DNA of 6,539 bases from Planctomycetota bacterium. Its GTDB lineage: Bacteria > Planctomycetota > B129-G9. Positions 1-6,013 of the stretch are shown piece by piece (the first letter of the stretch is position 1; each line of letters begins with the position of its first letter). The translations under genes were made by a program, and so were the position numbers. The notes beneath the pieces were generated by a model that did not search any database, was not told the DNA's origin, and saw nothing but the letters and a program-made list of their open reading frames with translations. The stretch covers positions 1 through 6,539 of the forward strand of contig JAUXGI010000064.1 of assembly GCA_030622295.1 (NCBI GenBank). The letters are read 5' to 3'.

Positions 1-1365
1 CAGAAACAACTGCTCGGCGCGCTCGGGCGCGGGATTTGGGCTGCATCGGGCATTGTCGTCGTCGTCTCCATCCTGGCCACGCTGCTACTCATGCCCCTCT
101 GGATGTTCATAGGCATATCGGTGAGCATTATTGTGGGCCTGCTGGCAGGCGTCTTCATCGGCAAGTCCACCGAGTACTATACATCCGCTGATTACAAGCC
201 CTCACAGGGAATTGCGAATCACTCCAAGACCGGGCCGGCCACCGTCATCATCGACGGACTGGCGGTGGGCATGAAGTCCACGGCCTTCCCGGTACTGCTT
301 GTCGCTGCGGCAATAATCATAGCCTTTGCGGCGCCGGGCGGCTTCACAAAAGGTTGCCTCTCTTTCGGTCTGTACGGCATCGGAATCGCCGCGGTCGGCA
401 TGCTCTCGACACTGGGCATTACGCTGGCGACCGACGCCTACGGCCCTGTCGCCGATAACGCCGGCGGCAACGCCGAGATGAGCGGCCTGGGCGAAGAGGT
501 CCGCAAGCGGACCGACGCGCTGGACAGCCTGGGCAACACGACCGCCGCCACGGGCAAGGGCTTCGCCATAGGCTCCGCCGCGCTTACTGCAATGGCGCTT
601 ATCGCGGCATACCTGGAAGAGGTCCGCAACGCCATGATTATCACAGTGCGACACGCCGGCGGGGCGGTCGAGTTCGTCACCGAGATGGGCTCGACCAAAC
701 TCACCGAGGCGCAGATATCCGGGGCCTCCCTGACCGACTTCATGCAGGCATACAGGATTGACATCCTCAACCCGAAGTTCCTCGTGGGCGCATTCCTGGG
801 CGCTATGATGGCGTTCCTCTTCTGCTCGATGACCATGCAGGCGGTGGGGCGCGCCGCGGGCAAGATGGTGGAAGAGGTCCGCAGGCAGTTCAGGTCCATC
901 CCGGGTATCATGGAAGGCACCGCCAAACCCGACTACGCCGCCTGCGTCAGGATAAGCACAAAGAGCGCTCAGCGCGAGATGCTCGTCCCCTCGCTGCTTG
1001 CCGTCGCCGCCCCCGTTGCCTGCGGCCTGATACTGGGAGTGTCCGGTGTCATGGGTCTGCTGGTGGGCGGCCTGGTGACCGGATTCGCAATGGCGATATT
1101 CATGGCAAACGCCGGCGGAGCGTGGGACAACGCGAAGAAGTACATCGAGGGCGGCGCTCACGGCGGCAAGGGCTCTGACTCACACAAGGCCGCCATCGTC
1201 GGCGATACCGTCGGCGACCCCTTCAAAGACACCTCCGGGCCTTCGCTCAACATCCTCATCAAGTTGATGAGCATGGTTGCCATCGTCTTCTCTCCCACCG
1301 TGGTGAAGTGGGCGCCCGCCATAGGCAAGTTTCTCAAAATCACGTTCGCGGGGGAGAGCGAATAG
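1..1365 (+). CDS. hppA: Membrane-bound ion-translocating pyrophosphatase (C-terminal part, 5' end outside window)
   Basis: Integral membrane pump that hydrolyses pyrophosphate and moves H+ and/or Na+ across the membrane. The frame is open from the first base with no stop, so the Met codon at 91 is internal. About 454 residues are present, against roughly 650-800 for the family. Family motifs appear in order: GKSTEYYTS (codons 54-62), DNAGGNAEM (152-160), [10 protein letters not shown] (178-187), [11 protein letters not shown] (370-380) and [15 protein letters not shown] (401-415). The acidic Asp/Lys motifs form the PPi-Mg site. Several long hydrophobic segments alternate with these loops, for example codons 13-54, 95-111, 260-280 and 329-368. 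In [10 protein letters not shown] the positions that are Lys and Thr in K+-independent enzymes are Ala and Gly, which marks the K+-dependent subfamily. Whether it pumps Na+ or H+ depends on residues upstream of the window. The protein ends GESE before TAG. No strong terminator follows; a weak GGGG/CCCC hairpin lies at 1400-1412. Identification is very secure. Confidence 0.97.
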   Translation, partial: QKQLLGALGRGIWAASGIVVVVSILATLLLMPLWMFIGISVSIIVGLLAGVFIGKSTEYYTSADYKPSQGIANHSKTGPATVIIDGLAVGMKSTAFPVLLVAAAIIIAFAAPGGFTKGCLSFGLYGIGIAAVGMLSTLGITLATDAYGPVADNAGGNAEMSGLGEEVRKRTDALDSLGNTTAATGKGFAIGSAALTAMALIAAYLEEVRNAMIITVRHAGGAVEFVTEMGSTKLTEAQISGASLTDFMQAYRIDILNPKFLVGAFLGAMMAFLFCSMTMQAVGRAAGKMVEEVRRQFRSIPGIMEGTAKPDYAACVRISTKSAQREMLVPSLLAVAAPVACGLILGVSGVMGLLVGGLVTGFAMAIFMANAGGAWDNAKKYIEGGAHGGKGSDSHKAAIVGDTVGDPFKDTSGPSLNILIKLMSMVAIVFSPTVVKWAPAIGKFLKITFAGESE

Positions 1366-1476
1366 CCCCACCGAAGGAAGCCGTCAAAATGAAGCAAAAG
1401 GGGTTTGGCCCCCGGTCGCAGCCTTCTGGGATAGGCTCTTAATCGGACCAGCCGCAGAGAGGCGCAGAGAAAAAAC

Positions 1477-1551
1477 AGTAGGAGAGTAGGAAGTAGGAGG
1501 GTAGGAGAGGGACAGGAAAGTAGGCAGTAGGAAAGTAGGCAGTAGGAGAGG
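1477..1551. repeat. Degenerate GTAGG tandem tract
   Basis: GTAGG occurs eight times (starts at 1478, 1486, 1493, 1501, 1520, 1527, 1535 and 1542) with 6-9 base spacing apart from one 19-base gap. Units read roughly AGTAGGA or AGTAGGC. The plus strand is almost pure purine with few T and C. The spacing is irregular and there are no spacers, so it is not a CRISPR array. It looks like slippage-grown low-complexity DNA, and its function is unknown. Confidence 0.8.
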
Positions 1552-1564
1552 CTTCTGGCTTCTA

Positions 1565-1606
1565 ACTTGAATTTGGAACCACGAATGCACACGAATAAAC
1601 ACGAAT
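1565..1606 (-). repeat. Left copy of a 42-base inverted repeat with 10-base-phased CACGAAT motifs
   Basis: The reverse complement of this stretch matches 6102-6143 at 41 of 42 positions; the one difference is C versus T at 6105. Similarity continues less exactly on the 1549-1564 side. Inside it, CACGAAT occurs at 1580, 1590 and 1600, an exact 10-base period that puts the motifs on one face of the helix. The two copies are about 4.5 kb apart and bracket the sigma, Ig-TPR and rfbB genes. Function is unknown. Confidence 0.9.
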
Positions 1607-1613
1607 GTTTTGT

Positions 1614-1643
1614 CCCTTGCCCTTGCCCCTTTGCCCTTTGCCC
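1614..1643 (-). repeat. C-rich tract, G-quadruplex-type on the minus strand
   Basis: Five C-runs of three or four (1614-1616, 1620-1622, 1626-1629, 1634-1636, 1641-1643) are separated by 3-4 base loops TTG or TTTG. On the minus strand this reads as GGGCAA and GGGCAAA units, the same unit found downstream of rfbB. It meets the G3+N1-7 pattern for intramolecular G-quadruplexes. It lies about 55 bases upstream of the sigma factor start, with the G-runs on the template strand of that gene. Confidence 0.75.
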
Positions 1644-1650
1644 TGATTTC

Positions 1651-1678
1651 TGACTACTGACTACTGACTACGGACTAC
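1651..1678. repeat. Four tandem 7-base repeats (TGACTAC)
   Basis: TGACTAC occurs three times and then as GGACTAC, with no spacing. It ends 20 bases before the sigma factor start and so occupies the place where a promoter or ribosome-binding site would be expected. The first unit supplies an in-frame TGA at 1651, which limits the upstream extension of the sigma reading frame. Confidence 0.85.
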
Positions 1679-1698
1679 CTGCTGCCTGGCAGCGAACC

Positions 1699-2286
1699 AT
1701 GCCCGACGACGATGCGCAGTTGATGGTGAACTTCCAGCGTGGTGACTCCGGCGCGTTCGATGTCCTCGTCCGGAAATATCACGTCCAGGTCATAAACATC
1801 ATCTACCGCTTTCTGGGGCATGTCAACGCCGCCGAAGACCTGGCGCAGGACGTCTTCGTCAAGGTGTACCAGGCCGCCCCCACCTACAAGCCAACGGCAA
1901 AATTCTCCACGTGGCTCTACAGAATTGTTGCGAACCATTGCCTCAACTACCGGCGCGATACCGCCCACAGGCCCGTCGTGTCGGCCTCCGCGCTGGAGTC
2001 CGCACGTCAACGCCCCTTGGAGACTCACCTCGAGCATGACCCGTCAAAAGCCCTCGAAACCGAGGAACTCCGCACCGCGGTGAGGAGCGCCCTGAGAGCG
2101 CTCCCTCCCAACCAGCGCCTGGCGGTGGTACTGGACAAGTACCGGGGGCTTTCCCATCGGGAAATCGGCCGCGCCCTCGGCTGCTCCGAAAAGGCGGTAA
2201 AGAGCCTCCTGGCACGCGCCCGCGAGAATCTGCGAAGAACCCTCTCATCCTACTGTCACCTAAAGGGGTCAGACCCCTTGAAGTGA
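1699..2286 (+). CDS. ECF-family (sigma-70 group 4) RNA polymerase sigma factor
   Basis: An alternative sigma factor of 195 residues that would direct RNA polymerase to a small regulon. Sigma region 2 spans about residues 20-88, with the -10-recognition stretch EDLAQDVFVKVY (46-57) and the FSTWLYRIVANHCLNYRR motif (69-86). A variable linker follows (89-125). Region 4 spans 126-181, with ALRALPPNQR, then the -35-binding helix-turn-helix LSHREIGRALGCSEKAVKSL (151-170) and LARARENLRR. The ATG at 1699 gives the usual start a few residues before the conserved region 2 helix, and an in-frame TGA lies 48 bases upstream. No good Shine-Dalgarno precedes it. Residues 184-195 and the stop are encoded by a palindromic repeat, so the C-terminal CHLKGSDPLK is probably not ancestral. 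No anti-sigma gene is adjacent. The next gene in the same direction encodes an exported Ig-like/TPR protein that may be a target. Family assignment is secure; the ECF subgroup and regulon are not known. Confidence 0.95.
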   Translation: MPDDDAQLMVNFQRGDSGAFDVLVRKYHVQVINIIYRFLGHVNAAEDLAQDVFVKVYQAAPTYKPTAKFSTWLYRIVANHCLNYRRDTAHRPVVSASALESARQRPLETHLEHDPSKALETEELRTAVRSALRALPPNQRLAVVLDKYRGLSHREIGRALGCSEKAVKSLLARARENLRRTLSSYCHLKGSDPLK

Positions 2287-2294
2287 CAGTAGGA
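2248..2294. repeat. 47-base near-perfect palindrome (GGGGTCAGACCCC core) over the sigma gene stop codon
   Basis: Centred on A2271, 21 of 23 opposing base pairs are complementary; the mismatches are 2262/2280 and 2260/2282. The core reads AAGGGGTCAGACCCCTT and the outer arms CTACTGTCAC and GTGACAGTAG. It covers the last twelve sense codons and the TGA of the sigma gene. There is no downstream T-run, so it is not a standard intrinsic terminator, though the transcript could form a long hairpin that protects or ends the mRNA. It resembles REP-type palindromic elements, and a related GGGGTCAGAC sequence occurs at 4750-4759. Confidence 0.88.
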
Positions 2295-2342
2295 AAGAAA
2301 CTAAAATTCTCACCCTTAAAATGCCGATAGTGTAAATGATAC

Positions 2343-2358
2343 GTGGGGTAATCCCCAC
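2343..2358. other. Perfect 6-bp hairpin, possible operator or transcript stem
   Basis: GTGGGG and CCCCAC are separated by TAAT, giving a perfect stem with a four-base loop, 78 bases upstream of the Ig-TPR gene start. No T-run follows, so it is not a convincing terminator. Its position between the sigma gene and the exported-protein gene would suit a regulatory site. Nothing in the sequence identifies a regulator. Confidence 0.45.
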
Positions 2359-2424
2359 TCTGCCCTTGGGAAATGGCTTGACGGCCCGCCACCGCCGGTG
2401 CCGCCGGATTATGTTTCAGGATTC

Positions 2425-2430
2425 AGGGGG
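2425..2430 (+). promoter_or_regulatory. Ribosome binding site of the Ig-TPR gene
   Basis: AGGGGG lies five bases upstream of the ATG at 2436. It supports this start, as does the signal peptide that begins immediately after it. Confidence 0.75.
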
Positions 2431-2435
2431 AAACG

Positions 2436-4640
2436 ATGTCTAGGAAATCAACCGCAACCGCGGCAGCGCTGCTCCTCTTCTTCGCTGCCGGCGCCGCATT
2501 TGCCGCAGTCCGCACCGATGCCTCCGGCAATGTCATCTGGAACAAACTCCACATCGACCTCACGCTCAAGGTCAGCGATGATGTCTCCGGCGTGGATGCC
2601 GTAGAACTGTGGTACCGGAAGCAGGGCGGCGGGTGGTGCAAATGGCCCGAGCAGCCCAGGCCCGGCCGCCGGGAGGGGCAGTTCATCGTCGGCTTCGACG
2701 CGCCTGATGACGGCGTGTACGAGTTCTACTCCGTCTCCATAGACAAAGTGGGCAACACCAGCGGCACACCCACGGAACATACCCGCCCCCGCGTCGTCAT
2801 CAACTTCGATACCAAAGCGCCGGAACTGGAGGTGGTCTTTCAGCAGGATTATAAGACCGTCGCCCCCGCCTCCGCCGTCAAGTTCAACTGGTTTGCAAGG
2901 GATGACAACCTGAAGTCGGTCCGGGTGCGTTACTACTGGGACGAGGCCGCCGACAAGCCCTCACAGCAGGCGTTTACCGGCGATTCCGGCCTCTACTCCA
3001 TACCGATTCCCGCCGAAGGCGTTTCCAACCTGACCATGCAGATAGTCGCGGAGGACTACGCCGGCTTCACGACCACCACTCAGACCTTCTCCATTGCAAT
3101 AAGAGAGGCGGAAAAGCCGACGGAGCCGAAGCCTGTGCAGGACACTCCCGACCGCGTGACACCGCAACCGGTGGAGCCGAAGCCTGCACAGGATATCCCC
3201 CCGCAGACGACATCGAAGCCCGAGTCTGAAGAAAACGTCACCCCGGAGTCCAGAGATGACGAACCAAAAGAATCCCCTGAAGATGCCCCTGGTTGCGCCG
3301 CTCGCGACTGGGAGTTCAAGGAAGAATCCGAGGACGATACCACCGCGCAGACCGAGCCTGTAAGGGATGACGCAGGGAGCGAGCCGCCCGGCGCCGCCGT
3401 GCACAGGGATGCGGTGCCGCGCGCAGAGCAGGATGACTTCACGCCGAACCCCCTCCAGGTCGGCATCAAGTACGATGTGGTTCAGTCCGGCCCCTCCGGC
3501 CTCGACCGCATAGAACTGTGGTACACTTGTGTAGGCGAGAAAGACTGGAAGAAGAAATGGTGCCTCTATAAGTTCTCCAGCACAGGCAAAGGCACCTTCG
3601 TCTTCGAAGCGCCGGAGATAGGGGAGTACGGTTTCTACATAATCGCGCGGAACCGCGCCGGCTACTGGAGCAAGCCGCGCCCCGACGGGCAGGCCGAAAT
3701 CGAGCCCGACTACACCCGCTGGGTCGACCCCTACGCGCCGTTCCTGAAGATTATCTCTCCGAAGGGCGGCGAAATCCTCAAGGGCGGCAGCGAGGTAACC
3801 GTGCGCTGGGTCGCAAATGACGACAACCTCCTGGAGCGCCCCGTCAAGATCGAACTCTACTCCCGCAATAGACGCGTACTCGTCGTGGAGAACGCCGCCG
3901 AAAACAGCGGCAGTCACTCCTTCCTCTTCCCGTACAAGAGAGGCAAGTACTGGATAAAGGTCAGCGTCACGGACCGGGCCGGACACATCACCGAGCAGAA
4001 GACGGGAGTATTCCTTATCGACTCCGGTCCGCCGACCGTCGCCATAGAGGTACTGGAGGAGGAGTTCCTGCAGGAGGACATAAGCATCGCGGATTCAAAT
4101 GACGCTGCCCCGTCGCGCGCCGGTACCGGGCCCGAGGCCGAGAACACCTACGCGCCGGAGATCGTGAACCTGACAGACGAAGAAGCGCGCACCGCCTTCA
4201 GGCGCGGCGCAGGCCTTCTGGCGGGGGGGCGGACGGAAGAAGCCCTGGAGCCGCTCCGGGCCGCAGCGCTGCACTTTCACACCGACGACAAGATAGTCAA
4301 CGAATACGGCATCGCGCTCTACCGGTCGAAGCGGCACACCTCCGCGCTGGAGCAGTTCCGCCGCGCAGCCGCGCTCAACCCCGCCAACAGCGGCTATACC
4401 TGGAACGTCTTCCTGGCCCAGTACGCCGTGAAGGACGTGGACTCCGCGGCGCAGGCCGCCGTCGACGTGCTCAGGGCCGACCCCAACCGCGCCGAAGCGC
4501 GCAGCATGATAGATGCGGTCATCGGCCTCTATGCACAGAGCGGACGCGACAGCGAAATCAACGAATTTCTCCGGAATATCATCGATTCCGCAAAATTGAC
4601 CGACAGTCTGAAAACATACGTCCAATCGAGAATGCGGTAA
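2436..4640 (+). CDS. Exported protein with duplicated Ig-like modules, acidic linker and C-terminal TPR-like domain
   Basis: No named family is recognised. Residues 1-23 form a Sec signal peptide (SRK, then a hydrophobic Ala/Leu/Phe core and AFA|A cleavage), so the mature protein is periplasmic or surface-located. Two beta-rich modules follow. Module A (about 38-125) contains VDAVELWYR, a Trp-Cys pair and DGVYEFYSVSIDKVGN; module B (126-222) begins with TKAPELEVV. A linker rich in Pro, Glu and Asp (223-335) contains repeated EPKP-QD units. A and B recur as A' (336-433; LDRIELWY, WC, GEYGFYIIARNRAG) and B' (434-537; IISPKGGEILKGGSEVTVRW, then VTDRAGH). The A motif resembles Ig/fibronectin-type repeats of secreted bacterial proteins. 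Residues 580-734 are helical with TPR-like pairs, for example EALEPLRAAALHF, NEYGIALYRSKRHTSALEQF and RRAAALNPAN. The protein has no C-terminal sorting signal or transmembrane anchor. It follows the ECF sigma gene by 149 bases, suggesting a role in the envelope or in signalling. A scaffold or adhesion role is inference only. Confidence 0.9.
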   Translation: MSRKSTATAAALLLFFAAGAAFAAVRTDASGNVIWNKLHIDLTLKVSDDVSGVDAVELWYRKQGGGWCKWPEQPRPGRREGQFIVGFDAPDDGVYEFYSVSIDKVGNTSGTPTEHTRPRVVINFDTKAPELEVVFQQDYKTVAPASAVKFNWFARDDNLKSVRVRYYWDEAADKPSQQAFTGDSGLYSIPIPAEGVSNLTMQIVAEDYAGFTTTTQTFSIAIREAEKPTEPKPVQDTPDRVTPQPVEPKPAQDIPPQTTSKPESEENVTPESRDDEPKESPEDAPGCAARDWEFKEESEDDTTAQTEPVRDDAGSEPPGAAVHRDAVPRAEQDDFTPNPLQVGIKYDVVQSGPSGLDRIELWYTCVGEKDWKKKWCLYKFSSTGKGTFVFEAPEIGEYGFYIIARNRAGYWSKPRPDGQAEIEPDYTRWVDPYAPFLKIISPKGGEILKGGSEVTVRWVANDDNLLERPVKIELYSRNRRVLVVENAAENSGSHSFLFPYKRGKYWIKVSVTDRAGHITEQKTGVFLIDSGPPTVAIEVLEEEFLQEDISIADSNDAAPSRAGTGPEAENTYAPEIVNLTDEEARTAFRRGAGLLAGGRTEEALEPLRAAALHFHTDDKIVNEYGIALYRSKRHTSALEQFRRAAALNPANSGYTWNVFLAQYAVKDVDSAAQAAVDVLRADPNRAEARSMIDAVIGLYAQSGRDSEINEFLRNIIDSAKLTDSLKTYVQSRMR

Positions 4641-4658
4641 ACGTATTTGTCCGAATCG

Positions 4659-4687
4659 GGGCGTCGCCGTGACGTGCGACGACGCCC
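4659..4687. other. GC-rich hairpin just before the terminator
   Basis: GGGCGTCG (4659-4666) pairs perfectly with CGACGCCC (4680-4687), and 2-3 further inner pairs are possible after one mismatch. It lies 19 bases after the Ig-TPR stop and 9 bases before the terminator stem. It may stabilise the mRNA 3' end or assist termination. Confidence 0.6.
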
Positions 4688-4695
4688 GCAACCTC

Positions 4696-4738
4696 AAAAA
4701 TCGAAGTCAAGGGATTAAACCCCTGACTTCGATTTTTT
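4696..4738 (+). terminator. Strong intrinsic terminator, probably bidirectional
   Basis: An 18-bp stem (4696-4713 with 4720-4737) has a single A/C mismatch at 4710/4723 and a six-base ATTAAA loop. The 3' side ends in six T residues (4733-4738) and the 5' side begins with five A residues, so it could act in both directions. It closes the Ig-TPR transcript. Confidence 0.9.
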
Positions 4739-4748
4739 GGATCGGCGA

Positions 4749-4811
4749 GGGGGTCAGACGCTGAGGAGGAGCCATCCGTAAGGATGGCGACGGGAAAGGG
4801 TCTGACTCCCC
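4749..4811. repeat. Nested-hairpin element with GTCAGAC/GTCTGAC arms
   Basis: GGGG-GTCAGAC (4749-4759) pairs with GTCTGAC-T-CCCC (4800-4811), with one bulged T. Inside is a second perfect stem, GCCATCC/GGATGGC (4771-4777 and 4782-4788), closed by GTAA, which as RNA is a GNRA-type tetraloop. The outer arms share GGGGTCAGAC with the palindrome at 2248-2294, here split by about 40 bases. It looks like a member of a REP-like repeat family, or a structured RNA. Confidence 0.75.
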
Positions 4812-4849
4812 GAGCCTCGTCTCTCTCGTGGTGAGAAAAGCGGGTTAAC

Positions 4850-4867
4850 ATCCGTGTAATCCGTGGT
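4850..4867. repeat. Short ATCCGTG direct repeat
   Basis: ATCCGTG occurs at 4850 and 4859, and the second copy continues as GT. It resembles the ATTCGTG units at 6102-6128 with a one-base change, and may be a degenerate relative of that repeat family. Confidence 0.5.
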
Positions 4868-4914
4868 ATCCCCGCCCGTAACCCGATGTATGCTCCCATT
4901 TCCACTTTTCATCT

Positions 4915-4942
4915 TTGACCTTCCACGCATTTCGGCTATAAT
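4915..4942 (+). promoter_or_regulatory. Sigma70-type promoter of rfbB
   Basis: TTGACC (4915-4920, five of six consensus bases) and a perfect TATAAT (4937-4942) are separated by 16 bases. Transcription would begin near 4949, giving a leader of about 40 bases before the ATG. The location, after a terminator and just ahead of the gene, strongly supports it. Confidence 0.85.
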
Positions 4943-4973
4943 TATCCTTCCTTATGGTTCATACCAATAGTAT

Positions 4974-4980
4974 AAGGGAG
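4974..4980 (+). promoter_or_regulatory. Ribosome binding site of rfbB
   Basis: AAGGGAG lies seven bases before the ATG at 4988 and supports that start. Confidence 0.8.
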
Positions 4981-4987
4981 CGCCACC

Positions 4988-6010
4988 ATGAAAATACTCG
5001 TAACCGGCTGCTGCGGATTCATCGGGTCGAATTTCGTCAGGTACCTCCTGAACAAGCACAAGGATTACCGCATTGTCAATCTGGATAAACTGACCTACGC
5101 CGGCAACCTGGAAAACCTCAGGGGCATCGAGGATGACCCGCGATATGAGTTCGTCCGCGGCGACATCGCCGACGAGGCCTTCGTCACGGAACTCTTCAAG
5201 AAGCACAAGGATGACAACTTCGACGCGGTGGTGAACTTCGCCGCGGAAAGCCACGTGGACCGAAGCATCATGGGCGGCGACGAGTTCATCCGCACGAATA
5301 TCGAGGGCACGCACATCCTGCTGAAGAACGCGATGCACCACGAGGTGGGGCGCTTTGTCCAGATATCCACCGACGAGGTTTACGGTGCACTGAAGCCGGG
5401 CGAGCCGGCGTTCACGGAGACCACCCGCATTGCCCCGAACAGCGTCTATTCCGCCAGCAAGACCGCCGCCGACATGCTGGCGCGCGCCTACTTCAAGACC
5501 CACGGCTACAGCACGTTCATCACGCGCTGCTCGAACAACTACGGCCCCTACCAGTTCCCGGAAAAACTCATCCCCCTGTTCGTCTCGAATCTCCTCGAGG
5601 ACAGGGAAGTGCCGGTATACGGCGACGGGATGCAAATACGCGACTGGATATACGTTGACGACCACAGCGAGGCCATAGACCTGGTCCTGCAGAAGGGCCG
5701 CCCCGGCGAGGTCTACAACATCGGCGCGGAGAACGAAATCGCCAATATCGAACTGACGAAAATGCTCCTCAAACATCTTGGCAAGCCGGAGTCGCTGATA
5801 AAGTACGTGAAAGACCGTCCGGGCCACGACCGGCGCTACGCGATGAACTCCGCGAAAATACACGAGGAACTCGGGTGGAAAGCGAAGGTCGATTTCGAAT
5901 CCGGCCTGGAGCGCACAATCAAATGGTACATCGAAAACCGCGACTGGTGGGAGCGCATCAAGACCGGTGAATACCTGAAGTACTACGACCGCTGGTACGG
6001 GGACCGGTGA
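4988..6010 (+). CDS. rfbB: dTDP-glucose 4,6-dehydratase
   Basis: Cytoplasmic NAD+-dependent enzyme that converts dTDP-glucose to dTDP-4-keto-6-deoxyglucose, the second step of dTDP-L-rhamnose and related deoxysugar synthesis (also called RmlB). It is an extended short-chain dehydrogenase of 340 residues, normal for the family. The N-terminal NAD-binding loop is TGCCGFIGSN (6-15; Gly 7, 10 and 13), with two Cys where TGGAGFIG is usual. Other family motifs are NLDKLTYAGNLENL (31-44), AAESHVDRSI (85-94), the catalytic STDEVYG (127-133; Thr128, Asp129, Glu130), Tyr154 and Lys158 of YSASK, NNYGPYQFPEKLIPLF and IRDWIYVDDHSEAI. RPGHDRRYA lies in the substrate domain. The start is fixed by a good ribosome-binding site and by the Rossmann strand beginning at residue 2. 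It has its own promoter, and no other rml genes are adjacent. The product probably feeds O-antigen or exopolysaccharide synthesis. Confidence 0.96.
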   Translation: MKILVTGCCGFIGSNFVRYLLNKHKDYRIVNLDKLTYAGNLENLRGIEDDPRYEFVRGDIADEAFVTELFKKHKDDNFDAVVNFAAESHVDRSIMGGDEFIRTNIEGTHILLKNAMHHEVGRFVQISTDEVYGALKPGEPAFTETTRIAPNSVYSASKTAADMLARAYFKTHGYSTFITRCSNNYGPYQFPEKLIPLFVSNLLEDREVPVYGDGMQIRDWIYVDDHSEAIDLVLQKGRPGEVYNIGAENEIANIELTKMLLKHLGKPESLIKYVKDRPGHDRRYAMNSAKIHEELGWKAKVDFESGLERTIKWYIENRDWWERIKTGEYLKYYDRWYGDR

Positions 6011-6013
6011 TAA

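Larger units (their letters stand above)
1366..1698. other. Repeat-rich intergenic gap with no gene
   Basis: No credible coding region is seen on either strand. The first 80 bases hold two weak hairpins (GGGG/CCCC at 1400-1412 and AGCCT/AGGCT at 1420-1437). The rest is a chain of short repeat units: AGCCGCAGAG (1450-1459), CGCAGAGAAAA (1463-1473), a GTAGG tract, a 42-base unit repeated in inverted form at 6102-6143, a C-rich tract and a TGACTAC tandem. Several of these recur in mirror order in the gap after rfbB. No recognisable promoter for the following sigma gene was found. Confidence 0.8.
4641..4987. other. Intergenic gap: terminator, nested-hairpin repeat, rfbB promoter
   Basis: No gene is seen. 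In order it holds two consecutive hairpins, the second an intrinsic terminator for the Ig-TPR gene; the GGGGTCAGAC-type nested hairpin; a short ATCCGTG direct repeat; and the promoter and ribosome-binding site of rfbB. The terminator and promoter show that rfbB is a separate transcription unit. Confidence 0.85.

Noticed and set aside
202..1161. Long minus-strand open frame across the pyrophosphatase gene
   Set aside because: It lies opposite a gene with unmistakable family motifs, and its translation is His/Gly/Arg-rich with no recognisable domain. It is a GC-rich shadow.
1400..1437. Terminator of the pyrophosphatase gene
   Set aside because: The two short stems have 4-5 pairs and no T-run, too weak to call.
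1477..1678. CRISPR-like array
   Set aside because: Repeats are 5-10 bases, irregular and without unique spacers; this is low-complexity tandem DNA.
2378..2412. Promoter TTGACG with GATTAT ahead of the Ig-TPR gene
   Set aside because: The 23-base spacer is too long for sigma70 and the -10 is weak. No clear ECF-type or sigma54-type promoter was found either.
2961..3986. Long minus-strand open frame across the Ig-TPR gene
   Set aside because: Low-complexity translation rich in Arg, Leu and Gly, and no ribosome-binding site. The plus-strand gene has a signal peptide and conserved repeats.
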